A stretch of 54,928 nucleotides of DNA from HGM11788 sp964654945 (GCA_964654945.1 CAZZLN010000007.1:1-54928), one strand, 5' to 3'; positions 7,912 through 17,444 are shown, counted from the stretch's first letter. Translations and numbers: made by a program. Notes: a model not told the origin generated them from the sequence alone.

Positions 7912-9455
7912 CTCACACTGATATACTCATACTCAGCATATCCATTGCTGTACTCACCCTTAGTATTAACTGCAAATATACCAATTTTTCCGCCTACCCA
8001 GCTTTTTCTGGATACATTATAGCAAACATCATTTCCAATTTTTTTATAATTTATGCCATCAGTGCTGACATAAGAAGAAATTATACAAGGATATTTTATC
8101 GTAAGTCTTAAATAAACTGTATCTGAATTTATTTTTTCACTGCCGCCTATAATTTCATTTGTATCTTCATTTTTTAAAAGCTCAAAGCTGACCTGATTTG
8201 CTATTATACTGTTATTTATTTTTTCAAGTCTTAATCCATAATAGCTTCCGCCTGTTATAACAAGTCCACAGCTGTCACCATCTTTAAAATACAGCTTTAT
8301 TTTTGTATTCACAGTAAAATTAGGTCTGTTCATAAGCTGGCATAAAACATTAGGTGCATCAGATATATTTTTACCTTTAAAAGGAAGCGCATATAATATA
8401 AGGGAACTTCCTGTTAATTTATAAAACTCATTTTTTGAATGTGCCTGCCACTGCCACTGAATTCCAAGTTTATCAGAATTAAATTCATCACTGTCAACAG
8501 GATATAAAATCACACTTTCACAATCTTTAGGCTTTGTATATTCAAGAACAGGTTCCCCTATATGGTCATTGTTGGTATCAACACCTATTTCCAGCCAATC
8601 GTCATCTCTCCATTTTGCAGGCTGCAAATGACAAACCCTGCCATATGCCTCTAAATCCTGAAAATGAATAAACCAGCTTTCACCATTATCCATATCTACA
8701 ATAGCTCCCTGATGAGGACCGTTTATAACAGAATTTCCCTGATGGAACACCACTTTATGTTCATAAGGGCCATATATATTTTTACTTCTTGCAAGCATCT
8801 GCCAGCCTTGCTGAACTCCGCCTGCGGGAGCAAATATATAATACCAATTATTTCTTTTAAACATTTTAGGTCCCTCAACAGTAGGGTGATTTATCCTGCC
8901 GTCAAACACGAGTATACCATCATCTAAAAGCTTAGTACCGTCACTGTTCATTTTATGTAAGAACAATTTGCTCTTATACCCTATTCTGCTTTTTGCAACA
9001 CCTCTTATAATATAAGCATTGCCGTCATCATCCCAAAAAGGACAGGTATCAATCCAGCCCTTAGCCTTTGCCACACAAATTGTATCCTCCCATTTATCAA
9101 AAGGATTGTCTGTACACGACATAAATATTCCTTCGTCAGGGTCACCAAAATACACATAAAACTTATTGTTATGATGTCTTATTGAAGGTGCCCACACACC
9201 ACAGCCATGTTTGGGTGTGTCATATTTATCAATAGGCATTTTGTTCACTGCATAGCTTATTATTTTCCAGTTTACAAGATCCTTTGAATGAAGAACGGGA
9301 ACTCCGGGAAAATATGTAAATGAGCTTGATACCATAAAAAAATCCTTTCCAACCCTTATAACATCAGGGTCAGAATAATCTGAAAAAAGTATTGGATTTT
9401 TATATCTTCCATTTTTAAGATCTCCAATCCATTTTCCCTCAAAATTTTTATACAT
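7908..9455 (-). CDS. Glycoside hydrolase family 43 (xylosidase/arabinofuranosidase-like)
   Basis: 515 residues. The five-bladed propeller spans about 18-300 and has the expected catalytic acids: Asp29 (DPDVIRVG) as base, Asp136 (WIDTCPFWDDDG) as pKa modulator and Glu194 (PTVEGPKM) as acid. A C-terminal beta-sandwich follows from about 315, the GH43_C2-type layout of beta-xylosidases. There is no signal peptide, so it probably acts in the cytosol on imported plant oligosaccharides. It is odd in context: no sugar transporter or regulator is nearby, and it sits inside a housekeeping gene train between gpsA and ytfI. The substrate cannot be settled from the sequence. Confidence 0.92.
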   Translation of the reverse strand: MYKNFEGKWIGDLKNGRYKNPILFSDYSDPDVIRVGKDFFMVSSSFTYFPGVPVLHSKDLVNWKIISYAVNKMPIDKYDTPKHGCGVWAPSIRHHNNKFYVYFGDPDEGIFMSCTDNPFDKWEDTICVAKAKGWIDTCPFWDDDGNAYIIRGVAKSRIGYKSKLFLHKMNSDGTKLLDDGILVFDGRINHPTVEGPKMFKRNNWYYIFAPAGGVQQGWQMLARSKNIYGPYEHKVVFHQGNSVINGPHQGAIVDMDNGESWFIHFQDLEAYGRVCHLQPAKWRDDDWLEIGVDTNNDHIGEPVLEYTKPKDCESVILYPVDSDEFNSDKLGIQWQWQAHSKNEFYKLTGSSLILYALPFKGKNISDAPNVLCQLMNRPNFTVNTKIKLYFKDGDSCGLVITGGSYYGLRLEKINNSIIANQVSFELLKNEDTNEIIGGSEKINSDTVYLRLTIKYPCIISSYVSTDGINYKKIGNDVCYNVSRKSWVGGKIGIFAVNTKGEYSNGYAEYEYISVR

Positions 9456-9466
9456 AGCCTTATACC

Positions 9467-10468
9467 TTATTTATAGTTAATTATTTCATCAGTTTTATTT
9501 CTTGTCATTAAATCATAAACCGCCTTGTCAACCTTTTTGCCATTATAAAGAACATTGTTTATTTCAGTTGTAATAGGCATATCTACATTGTATTTTTGAG
9601 CAAGCTCATAGGCTGCCTTTGCATTTGAAATGCCTTCTACAACCATATGAATTTCTTTAAGAGTTTCTTCAAGACTTTTGCCCTGACCTAAAAGTATACC
9701 GGCGCGTCTGTTTCTTGAGTGCATACTTGTGCAGGTAACAATTAAATCTCCTATACCTGTAAGTCCTCCAAAGGTTTCTGACTTTGCGCCCATGGCAACA
9801 CCTAATCTTGTAATTTCTGCAAGACCTCTTGTCATAAGAGCTGCCTTTGGATTATCGCCATAGCCAAGTCCATCACATATACCTGCTGCAAGAGCTATAA
9901 GATTTTTTAATGCTCCCCCAAGCTCTACACCTATAATATCAGTATTTATATATACTCTGAACATTTCTGTCATAAATGTATCCTGAACAGCCTTTGCCAC
10001 TTCATAATGCTCTGAAGCTGCAACTATTGCAGTTGCCATACCCTTGCCAACTTCCTCTGCATGACTCGGCCCTGACAAAACAGCTACTCTGCACTGTGGC
10101 ATTTCTTCTTTAATTACTTCTGAAAGCCTTAAAAGAGAACCCTCCTCAAAACCTTTTGCAACATTGACAACAATACGGTCTTTATTTATATAAGGAGAAA
10201 ATCTCTTTGCCATATTTCTTACAAATTTAGATGGAGTTGCGAGAACAAACATATCTGCCCAAATAACATCTTCATCTTTATATGTTATTATAATATCAGA
10301 TGGAATTTTTACCCCGGGAAGAAACTCCCTGTTTTCTCTGTCAGAAAGCATTGCTCTTGCTTCTTCTTCCTTAAAAGACCATAATATAACATTATTTCCT
10401 GCATTTTTAAGCTGAACGGCAAGAGCTGTACCCCAACTTCCTGAGCCAATAACTGCTACTGTTTTCAT
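9467..10468 (-). CDS. gpsA: NAD(P)H-dependent glycerol-3-phosphate dehydrogenase
   Basis: Makes sn-glycerol 3-phosphate from dihydroxyacetone phosphate for phospholipid synthesis. The start is the second ATG (10468), because AAAGGGG lies 7 bp before it and only 1 bp from the first. The Rossmann motif VIGSGSWGTALA opens the protein. LSGPSHAEEV and ELGGALKNLIALAAG carry the conserved catalytic lysine region. The 333 residues are the typical length. It follows plsY by a few bases, so G3P production and its acylation are co-expressed. Confidence 0.97.
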   Translation of the reverse strand: MKTVAVIGSGSWGTALAVQLKNAGNNVILWSFKEEEARAMLSDRENREFLPGVKIPSDIIITYKDEDVIWADMFVLATPSKFVRNMAKRFSPYINKDRIVVNVAKGFEEGSLLRLSEVIKEEMPQCRVAVLSGPSHAEEVGKGMATAIVAASEHYEVAKAVQDTFMTEMFRVYINTDIIGVELGGALKNLIALAAGICDGLGYGDNPKAALMTRGLAEITRLGVAMGAKSETFGGLTGIGDLIVTCTSMHSRNRRAGILLGQGKSLEETLKEIHMVVEGISNAKAAYELAQKYNVDMPITTEINNVLYNGKKVDKAVYDLMTRNKTDEIINYK

Positions 10469-10480
10469 ATACATACCCCT

Positions 10481-11101
10481 TTATTTTTTCTTTGAACCAA
10501 ATTTATTTTCTGTGCCATTTAACAATCTGCCTATATTGGATTTATGTTTAATGTAAGCAAGAACACAGAGAATAAACATAAGTACAATAGCTTCAGTTTC
10601 AAAATTAAACATATTTCTTGTTAATATCATAAACACAGGATACAATATTGCCATTGTAAGTGAGGAAAGGGAAATATATTTCTTTGCCATAAAAACAACA
10701 AAACCTATAACATATGTAACAAGTGCAACCTGCCAGTTTACACAAAGCATAAGTCCAAGTGTGCAGGCAATGCCTTTTCCTCCTCTAAATCCCAGATAAA
10801 AAGGAAAGTTATGACCAAGCACTGCACCAAGTCCTGCATAAATGCCTGCAAGTATTGGTGAGCCTGCCATATCACCAAAGGAGAAATAGCATATAAAATA
10901 TGCTGCAATTACTTTTAGTAAATCAAATATAAATACACAGGCACCAACCTTTTTGCCAAGAACTCTGGTTGTATTTGTAAAGCCTGCATTTCCGCTGCCG
11001 TATTCTCGTATATCAATTTTACCTACGGCTTTGCCTAAAATATAAGCTGACTGAATGCAGCCAAGAGCATAGCCTATTAAAAGGCAATATAGTCTGAACA
11101 T
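10481..11101 (-). CDS. plsY: Glycerol-3-phosphate acyltransferase PlsY
   Basis: Integral membrane enzyme that transfers an acyl group from acyl-phosphate to glycerol 3-phosphate. It has 206 residues with several membrane helices and the family motifs GSGNAGFTNTTRVLGKK (about 36-52) and GHNFPFYLGFRGGKGIA. It lies between der and gpsA, the usual clostridial der-plsY-gpsA order. The lysine-rich C-terminus should be cytoplasmic. Confidence 0.97.
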   Translation of the reverse strand: MFRLYCLLIGYALGCIQSAYILGKAVGKIDIREYGSGNAGFTNTTRVLGKKVGACVFIFDLLKVIAAYFICYFSFGDMAGSPILAGIYAGLGAVLGHNFPFYLGFRGGKGIACTLGLMLCVNWQVALVTYVIGFVVFMAKKYISLSSLTMAILYPVFMILTRNMFNFETEAIVLMFILCVLAYIKHKSNIGRLLNGTENKFGSKKK

Positions 11102-11105
11102 AGTA

Positions 11106-12425
11106 TTATTCCTTTCTGTTTCTAGCTATAAAATGGAGAGGTGTACCTATAAAACCAAAAGCCTCTCTTAACTGATTTTCAATATATCTCTGATATGAAA
11201 AATGTAAAAGCTCAGTATCATTTACAAAAAGAACAAATGTAGGAGGTCCTACTGCAACCTGAGTCATATAATAAATTCTAAGGGGTCTGCCCTTTTCTGC
11301 CGGAGGCTGATTCATAGCCATAGCTTCAATAAGCACATCATTAAGCATACCTGTTGAAACTCTCATATGAGAATTTTGACTTACAGTTTTAATAAGCTCA
11401 AAAAGCTTAGCAACTCTCTGACCTGTTTTAGCTGATATAAACAGTTTAGGCGCATATGAAAGATACTTAAATTCAGTATCAATATCCTTCATAAATTTAT
11501 TCATTGTTTTGTTGTCTTTTTCAATTAAATCCCATTTATTAACAACAATTATAACTGCTTTGCCGGCTTCATGAGCAATGCCTGCAACCTTTGTATCCTG
11601 ATCTGTAATACCTTCTGTTGCATTAATCATCATAATACATACATCAGCTCTTTCAACTGCTGCAACAGCTCTTATAATAGAATATTTTTCGATACTTTCT
11701 TTTATCTTTGATTTTCTTCTCATACCGGCAGTATCAATAAACACATATTTCTGACCCTCATATTCATAAGGAGTGTCTATAGCATCCCTTGTGGTGCCTG
11801 CAACATCACTTACAATAACTCTTTCCTCACCTAAAATTCTGTTAATAAGTGATGATTTTCCAACATTAGGTTTTCCAATAATTGCAACCTTAATAACATC
11901 ATCATCTTCTTCATTTATCTTATCTTCAGGAAAATGCTTAACGACCTCATCAAGCATATCCCCAAGTCCAATCATCTGAGAAGCGGAAACACCAAAAGGC
12001 TCACCAAGTCCAAGAGAATAAAACTCATAAATATCCATACCAAACTTTGCAAGGTCATCCATTTTATTTACAGCAAGAACAATAGGCTTATTTGAACGTC
12101 TTAAAATATTTGCAACCTGCATATCAGCATCTACCATACCGGTTCTGACATCAGTTACAAATATTATAACATCAGCAGATTCAATAGCAATTTCAGCCTG
12201 TGAGTACATATTTTTAAGCATCAAATCATCGGTTTCAGGCTCTAAACCGCCTGTATCTATTAAAGTGAATTTATAATCAAGCCACTCTGCTTCTGCATAA
12301 ATTCTGTCACGAGTTACCCCCGGTGTATCCTCTACAATGGAAATTCTCTCTCCGGCTATTCTGTTAAACAATGTAGACTTTCCTACATTAGGTCTTCCCA
12401 CAATAGCTACAATAGGTTTTGACAT
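11106..12425 (-). CDS. der: Ribosome assembly GTPase Der (EngA)
   Basis: Tandem-GTPase factor for 50S subunit maturation. The 439 residues contain two complete G domains: GRPNVGKSTLFNRI at the N-terminus and GKPNVGKSSLINRI near residue 185, each with a DTGG/DTAG switch and an NKMD/NKWD specificity motif. A C-terminal KH-like domain ends in FIARNRKE. It is 4 bp upstream of plsY in the same transcript. Confidence 0.98.
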   Translation of the reverse strand: MSKPIVAIVGRPNVGKSTLFNRIAGERISIVEDTPGVTRDRIYAEAEWLDYKFTLIDTGGLEPETDDLMLKNMYSQAEIAIESADVIIFVTDVRTGMVDADMQVANILRRSNKPIVLAVNKMDDLAKFGMDIYEFYSLGLGEPFGVSASQMIGLGDMLDEVVKHFPEDKINEEDDDVIKVAIIGKPNVGKSSLINRILGEERVIVSDVAGTTRDAIDTPYEYEGQKYVFIDTAGMRRKSKIKESIEKYSIIRAVAAVERADVCIMMINATEGITDQDTKVAGIAHEAGKAVIIVVNKWDLIEKDNKTMNKFMKDIDTEFKYLSYAPKLFISAKTGQRVAKLFELIKTVSQNSHMRVSTGMLNDVLIEAMAMNQPPAEKGRPLRIYYMTQVAVGPPTFVLFVNDTELLHFSYQRYIENQLREAFGFIGTPLHFIARNRKE

Positions 12426-12436
12426 AATTACCTCCG

Positions 12437-13747
12437 TTATAATTTTATAATCTGTTCAAACATTCTGCCGCCGTCCTGTTCGGCAACAACAATGCTGACG
12501 CCAAGTTCCTTTTCTATATCCTTTATATCAACATCATCAAGAAGAACCTGTGTTTCGGCTCTAAGGCAGTTTTCAGGCAGAAAAAGATAATCTCCAAGAT
12601 TTTTATCTTTAAGCTGATTTATAATATCCTGTCCCGTCATAAGGCCGCTTACAGTTATTGTTCTTCCAAAAAAATCATTTTCAATAGCAAATACTTTTAT
12701 TTTAGTATTTTTATACTTTTTCATTATATCACAGCTTAAAGAATAAATAAAGTCATATGCAATTTTTCCGGTTGCTATACTTATATTTCTGACTCTGTCA
12801 TCACCCTCAGCACTGTTAAATTTATCATAAAATTCTTTAAGCATAAGAGTAATCATACCTACTCCGTTTTCAAACTGGGGATAGCCCTCATAAAAATCAT
12901 CATCAGGCAAAGGCACATCAGCAGTAATATAAAATTCATCACTAAGAAAGCAAAAACGTGTGCCGTATTTTTCAAGAAATTTATTCTGCCACTTTTCAAC
13001 CTGCTTTATAATCTTTATACAATCCTCTTTATTATAAAGCTCTATATCATAAAGTCCCTCTCTGTGAGCTGATTTTCCAAAAGGCACTATTGACATACTT
13101 ATTGCTGTTGGAAGAAACTTTGATAAATCTCTTATACTTTTGTCAAGATATTCTCTGTCATTTATATTTTTACACAATACAATCTGAAAATTCATTTCAA
13201 TATTATGCTTATTAAGTTGATTAAGGTATTCCATAATCTTAGTAGAGTTAGGATTTTTAAGCATAAATTTTCTAAGCTCCATATCTGTAGTATGCACAGA
13301 AATATTTATAGGCGAAAGATGATAGAATATTATTCTGTCTATATCCTCCTGCTTCATATTTGTAAGAGTAACATAATTTCCCTGCAAAAAGGACAATCTG
13401 GAATCATCATCCTTAAAATACAAATCTTTTCTCATACCCTTTGGAAGCTGGTCAATAAAACAGAATATACATTTATTAGAGCAGGATTTTGCTTTATCCA
13501 TAAGACCTGTTTCAAATACAATGCCCAAATCCTCATAGGGTTCCTTATCTATTTCAAGAAGCCACTCATCACCATCAGATTTTAGTATACCAACCTCAAT
13601 ATATTCTTCCTGAATTAAATATCTGTAATCAAAAACATCTTTAACAGACCTGTTGTTAATATCCACAAGAATATCCCCAACCTCTATTCCCATTTCTTCT
13701 GCTATGCTGTTTTTTTCTATCTTTATAATAACATTTTGCGGAAGCAT
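12437..13747 (-). CDS. DUF512 radical-SAM-like protein with N-terminal PDZ-like domain
   Basis: 436 residues. Residues 1-60 form a PDZ-like module (EEMGIEVGDILVDINNRSV). A cysteine cluster, Cys89, Cys93 and Cys96 (CSNKCIFC), follows in the CxxxCxxC spacing of radical-SAM iron-sulfur sites. The C-terminal DUF512 domain ends near residue 430. This gene next to der is a common clostridial arrangement. The reaction is not known; an iron-sulfur radical enzyme is inferred from the cysteine pattern. Confidence 0.88.
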   Translation of the reverse strand: MLPQNVIIKIEKNSIAEEMGIEVGDILVDINNRSVKDVFDYRYLIQEEYIEVGILKSDGDEWLLEIDKEPYEDLGIVFETGLMDKAKSCSNKCIFCFIDQLPKGMRKDLYFKDDDSRLSFLQGNYVTLTNMKQEDIDRIIFYHLSPINISVHTTDMELRKFMLKNPNSTKIMEYLNQLNKHNIEMNFQIVLCKNINDREYLDKSIRDLSKFLPTAISMSIVPFGKSAHREGLYDIELYNKEDCIKIIKQVEKWQNKFLEKYGTRFCFLSDEFYITADVPLPDDDFYEGYPQFENGVGMITLMLKEFYDKFNSAEGDDRVRNISIATGKIAYDFIYSLSCDIMKKYKNTKIKVFAIENDFFGRTITVSGLMTGQDIINQLKDKNLGDYLFLPENCLRAETQVLLDDVDIKDIEKELGVSIVVAEQDGGRMFEQIIKL

Positions 13748-13773
13748 ATTTTAACATTTCCTTTTTAATGATT

Positions 13774-14571
13774 TTACAGTGAAATCAATCCTGCAAGTGA
13801 CCCTCTTTTCTCACCCATAATTCTGTGAGAAAAAAATCTGTCAGGGTCACACATTGTACACATTCTGCTATTTTCAATATTTTCTCTTTTAATTCCTGCA
13901 TTAACTAATATTTCCTCATTTATGCCATGCAGGTCAATATAAAACTTATCTTTATTTTTATTATCCTTTTCAATAAATTTATTTGCCCATTCAAAATTTT
14001 CTCTAAAAGCCGATACAACGGGAATATCTACCTGAAAATGATCTTTTGCTATAGCCGGAGAAATACCACAAAGTATATTTTCTCTTTTACAGCCATAATC
14101 ATTCACCATTTTATCAACAGTTTTAGCACCAATATTTTTTACGGTTCCTCTCCAGCCGCTATGGCTTATGGCAACAACTTTTCTAATGCTGTCATAAAAA
14201 TACAAAAGAACACAGTCTGCTGAAAATCCAACAAGTGTAACATCGGGACAGTCTGTTATAATTCCATCATATCCCTCTAATTGTCTTGGTTTTAAAAGAC
14301 CTGTGCCGCAATCATTTTTTGTGATATTTAAAATATTGTCACCATGAACCTGTCTTGTCCACACAGTAGTTCTGTAGTCACAGCCTATTGCATTACATAT
14401 TATTCTGTAATTTTCAATTATATTTGTCATTTCATCTTTTCTCAATGTTAAATTCATAGATGAATAACAGCCTTCAGATACCCCTCCATATCGGGTTGTA
14501 AAACAATGTCTTAAATCGCCGAATTTTTCAAACTGATAATATTCAAGCTTACCTTTTTTAATTAATTTCAT
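13774..14571 (-). CDS. pgeF: PgeF/YfiH family multicopper-type purine nucleoside phosphorylase
   Basis: The family (DUF152, formerly polyphenol oxidase) cleaves purine nucleosides and is linked to peptidoglycan editing. The metal-site motifs are visible: RQVHGDNI, SADCVLL and SHSGWRGTVKN. I place the start at the fifth codon (ATG 14571), where GGTGAT gives a weak SD; the first ATG has none. The protein has about 265 residues, the normal size. The open frame abuts the yraN stop. Confidence 0.93.
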   Translation of the reverse strand: MKLIKKGKLEYYQFEKFGDLRHCFTTRYGGVSEGCYSSMNLTLRKDEMTNIIENYRIICNAIGCDYRTTVWTRQVHGDNILNITKNDCGTGLLKPRQLEGYDGIITDCPDVTLVGFSADCVLLYFYDSIRKVVAISHSGWRGTVKNIGAKTVDKMVNDYGCKRENILCGISPAIAKDHFQVDIPVVSAFRENFEWANKFIEKDNKNKDKFYIDLHGINEEILVNAGIKRENIENSRMCTMCDPDRFFSHRIMGEKRGSLAGLISL

Positions 14572-14583
14572 ATTAATCACCAT

Positions 14584-14934
14584 TTAATAAAAAGCATCTT
14601 TAATATGCTCAATTTTTCTGCCTAAAATTTCTATAACATCAAATCTTACTTTTTCTTCCATAAGATTATTTTTCATCATATATACTACAGCAGTTTTTCT
14701 TATCTGATTTTTTTTAAACTCTGTTACTGCTTCTCTTGGATAGCCTTTTGAAATATTATTTCTGTATTTAACCTCTACAAATATAATATAGCCGTCTTTT
14801 TTTGCAATAATATCTATTTCTCCTGTTTTAGCTGTAAAATTTCTTTCCAGTATTTTATAAAAACGGAGCTTTAAATAAATAGCCGCTATACTTTCGCCTA
14901 TATTTCCCTTTTGCCTGTTATTTAATATACTCAT
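14584..14934 (-). CDS. yraN: YraN/UPF0102 family nuclease-fold protein
   Basis: 116 residues. The GEIDIIA...FVEVKYR stretch (about 36-58) gives the D...ExK signature of the PD-(D/E)xK fold, and the helix GESIAAIYLK precedes it, as in UPF0102. Its activity is uncertain. The start overlaps the rnhB stop (ATGA), and the order rnhB-yraN is widely conserved, pointing to a nucleic-acid maintenance role. Confidence 0.94.
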   Translation of the reverse strand: MSILNNRQKGNIGESIAAIYLKLRFYKILERNFTAKTGEIDIIAKKDGYIIFVEVKYRNNISKGYPREAVTEFKKNQIRKTAVVYMMKNNLMEEKVRFDVIEILGRKIEHIKDAFY

Positions 14935-15695
14935 ACAAAATTACCTGTAAAGCTCTTTCTGTGAATAGGAGAAAGACCATATTTTTTAATAGCTTCAATA
15001 TGCTTTGCAGAGCCATAGCCTACATTGCTTTCAAAGCCATAATGAGGATACTCCTTTGAATATTTCACCATCATTTTATCCCTTGTAACCTTTGCAATTA
15101 TACTTGCGGCACCTATTGACATTGATTTGCCATCACCTTTAATTATAGATGTTTGAGGTATTTTTACATATGGTATTGTAAAATTGCCGTCAACAAGTAT
15201 GTAATCGGGAGCTAAAGAGGAATTTGAGATTGCCTCTCTCATTGCCATAAATGTTGCCTGAACTATATTTATATTGTCAATAACATTGTTATCAACAACA
15301 CCTATTCCTACAGACAATGCCTTTTCATTTATAATATCAAAAAGCTCCTCCCGCTTTTTTTTAGAAAGCTTTTTGCTGTCATTTATACCTAAAATATCAC
15401 AATTTTCAGGGAGTATAACACAGGCTGCAACTACAGGGCCTGCAAGAGGACCTCTGCCTACCTCGTCGATACCGCATACAAATTTAAAGCCGTTAGCTCT
15501 GTATTTATTTTCATATTCTGTAATAACCTTTATTCTTTCAAGCTCTGAAATATATGAATTATATTTTTTATTAGCAGCCTCTATAAGTTTTTTAACGCCT
15601 GCTCTGCCGTCATCATAATATTCATTGATAAAAGCTATTATATTTTTAACATCATAATTATTAAGTTCATTTTTAATTTCAGCAACAGATTTCAT
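14931..15695 (-). CDS. rnhB: Ribonuclease HII
   Basis: Removes RNA from RNA-DNA hybrids and misincorporated ribonucleotides. 254 residues. An N-terminal helical extension (about 1-70) precedes the catalytic core, which starts at CGIDEVGRGPLAGPVV with the D-E metal ligands. NDSKKLSKKKRE and the later DG...KVTRD motifs complete it. It is the first gene of the minus-strand train that runs to guaA and has its own consensus-like promoter at 15733-15761. Confidence 0.97.
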   Translation of the reverse strand: MKSVAEIKNELNNYDVKNIIAFINEYYDDGRAGVKKLIEAANKKYNSYISELERIKVITEYENKYRANGFKFVCGIDEVGRGPLAGPVVAACVILPENCDILGINDSKKLSKKKREELFDIINEKALSVGIGVVDNNVIDNINIVQATFMAMREAISNSSLAPDYILVDGNFTIPYVKIPQTSIIKGDGKSMSIGAASIIAKVTRDKMMVKYSKEYPHYGFESNVGYGSAKHIEAIKKYGLSPIHRKSFTGNFV

Positions 15696-15732
15696 AATTT
15701 TTCCTTTTGTAAAATTTAAGTATACATAGTAT

Positions 15733-15761
15733 AGTATAACCTATTTTTAAAAAATTTTCAA
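15733..15761 (-). promoter_or_regulatory. Sigma-A promoter of the rnhB-guaA gene train
   Basis: On the minus strand TTGAAA (15756-15761) is followed after 17 bases by TATACT (15733-15738). It lies about 40 bp upstream of rnhB. No other strong promoter separates the 13 genes down to guaA. Confidence 0.7.
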
Positions 15762-15763
15762 TA

Positions 15764-15791
15764 ACAATAGTACAAAAAATCTCATAATATA
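15764..15791 (+). promoter_or_regulatory. Possible sigma-K-like promoter of the subtilisin gene
   Basis: AC (15764-15765) is followed after 17 bases by CATAATATA (15783-15791), which fits AC-N17-CATAnnnTA as recalled for the late mother-cell sigma factor. Transcription would start about 15798, just ahead of the SD. No sigma-A pair is evident. The DNA is AT-rich, so a chance match is possible. Confidence 0.3.
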
Positions 15792-15816
15792 CACTATGCA
15801 ATTAAGGGAGGCAATT

Positions 15817-16866
15817 ATGGAGGTTATTGTAAAAGGCAATATTGATAAAATCCCCTCTGAGTTATATAAAATAAAATACAGACTGCCATTAATAGACAGC
15901 ACTGTTATAGAGGTTGATGAAAAAAATTTAGATATAATAAAGGAATATACAGAATATCATATAAATGTGGTTTTAACAACCTGTATGAACAGGGCAAGAA
16001 AGCTTGTTCATTGGGAAGGCAAATTCACAGGTAAAGGTGTGACAATAGCTTTTCTTGACACAGGTATATGCAAAACCTCTGATTTTGACAACAGAATTCT
16101 CTGCTTTAAGGATATTGTAAATAACAAAAGCAAGTCATATGATGATAACGGTCATGGAGTGCATATAAGCGGAATTGCCTGCGGCAGCGGTAAATCCTCA
16201 TTTGGAAAATACAAGGGGATTGCTCCCAATGCCAATATAGTTATGATTAAAACCCTTGATAATGAGGGCAGCGGAAACGGAAGCGATGTGCTTGCAGGTA
16301 TACAATGGATATATGACAATCATAAAAAATATAATATAAGAATAGTAAATATGTCTATAGGCACAACAGAATCAGGAAAGAGTGACCCTCTTGTGGCTGC
16401 GGTTGAAAAGCTATGGGACAATGGGATAGTTGTGGTAACTGCTGCAGGAAACAACGGACCCGAGCCATATACTATTTCTTCTCCCGGAACAAGCAAAAAG
16501 GTTATAACAGTAGGCTCAAGTGATGACAGTGAAAACAAAACCTTAAAAAAGAATTATTCAAGCAGAGGCCCTACAAGAGAATGTATAATAAAGCCTGATA
16601 TTCTTGCACCGGGAAGCAATATAACCTCCTGTATGTGTGATGACGGGCAATACAAAAGCCTAAGCGGTACATCAATGTCTACTCCCATTGTAAGCGGTGC
16701 TATAGCTTTGCTTCTTGAAAAAAATCCTGATTTAACTCCTGATGATGTTAAATATATGCTTAAACTTTCTGCCGACAATCTTAATCAGCCGTCTAACAGA
16801 CAGGGCTGGGGTTTATTAAATATTAAAAAGCTATTAAATATGGAGGTGTTTTATGTCAGAAAATAA
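15817..16866 (+). CDS. Subtilisin-like serine protease (S8), intracellular type
   Basis: The start is taken at ATG 15817, behind GGGAGG (15806-15811); the frame itself opens at 15796 without an SD. About 349 residues. The catalytic triad is Asp81 (AFLDTG), His113 (NGHGVHISG) and Ser286 (SGTSMSTP), with the oxyanion Asn in AAGNN. There is no signal peptide and only a short N-terminal extension (about 55 residues) that may act as an inhibitory propeptide. This resembles AprX-type intracellular proteases. The next gene overlaps its end by 14 bp. The substrate is unknown. Confidence 0.93.
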   Translation: MEVIVKGNIDKIPSELYKIKYRLPLIDSTVIEVDEKNLDIIKEYTEYHINVVLTTCMNRARKLVHWEGKFTGKGVTIAFLDTGICKTSDFDNRILCFKDIVNNKSKSYDDNGHGVHISGIACGSGKSSFGKYKGIAPNANIVMIKTLDNEGSGNGSDVLAGIQWIYDNHKKYNIRIVNMSIGTTESGKSDPLVAAVEKLWDNGIVVVTAAGNNGPEPYTISSPGTSKKVITVGSSDDSENKTLKKNYSSRGPTRECIIKPDILAPGSNITSCMCDDGQYKSLSGTSMSTPIVSGAIALLLEKNPDLTPDDVKYMLKLSADNLNQPSNRQGWGLLNIKKLLNMEVFYVRK

Positions 16867-17302
16867 TAAAATATATGAAATAACAAAATTAATGCAGGAC
16901 CCTGACAATTTAAAAAATGACATTAAAGAGGCTCTTGATATAGTTTCAGAGCATTTTAAAAACAAATATATTGTGCCTGTTGAAAGAGAAATACAGTGCT
17001 GCAGTGAAGAGTGCAGAAAAGAGCCTGTAAAGGAAATTGCTCTTCTTGAAGCCTGCCGTCCTTTTGTTAATCACACAGATACAATTGATATGTTTATAAA
17101 TATTGTAAACAGTATTAATGTAATAAACAGATTAACTCCTATAAAAATAGGAACTGCCCAAATAGATGACAGTTCCATTCACAATGACGGAATTTATGAT
17201 ATTGACAAAAGCTGCTCAGTGTCTAAGCATAATTCAAATGTATTAATGAGTATTAATCCAATTATAATTATAGCAATAATACTTATTATAGATGTTTTAT
17301 AA
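16853..17302 (+). CDS. Tail-anchored small protein coupled to the subtilisin gene
   Basis: 149 residues that I cannot place in a family. The soluble N-terminal part includes a cysteine-rich patch (IQCCSEECRK, about 47-56). A single hydrophobic helix, INPIIIIAIILIIDVL, forms the extreme C-terminus, so it is probably tail-anchored with the body in the cytosol. Its ATG lies 14 bp inside the protease gene with GGAGGTG before it, so the two proteins are made together. It may be a membrane tether, substrate or inhibitor of the protease; nothing in the sequence chooses between these. Confidence 0.75.
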   Translation: MSENNKIYEITKLMQDPDNLKNDIKEALDIVSEHFKNKYIVPVEREIQCCSEECRKEPVKEIALLEACRPFVNHTDTIDMFINIVNSINVINRLTPIKIGTAQIDDSSIHNDGIYDIDKSCSVSKHNSNVLMSINPIIIIAIILIIDVL

Positions 17303-17310
17303 AATAAAAA

Positions 17311-17383
<73 letters not shown>

Positions 17384-17415
17384 ATATTTGTTATACAATA
17401 TTCACAACAAAAAGT

Positions 17416-17444
17416 ATTATACTCCTATATTATGAGTATGTCAA
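17416..17444 (-). promoter_or_regulatory. Consensus promoter of tRNA-Phe
   Basis: The minus strand shows TTGACA (17439-17444), 17 bases, then TATAAT (17416-17421): both hexamers are perfect. This fits strong expression of a stable RNA, with a predicted leader of about 25 nt. Confidence 0.9.

Noticed and set aside
13205..13585. Plus-strand 126-residue frame inside the DUF512 gene
   Set aside because: It is antisense to a well-supported radical-SAM gene and lacks an SD; a shadow frame.
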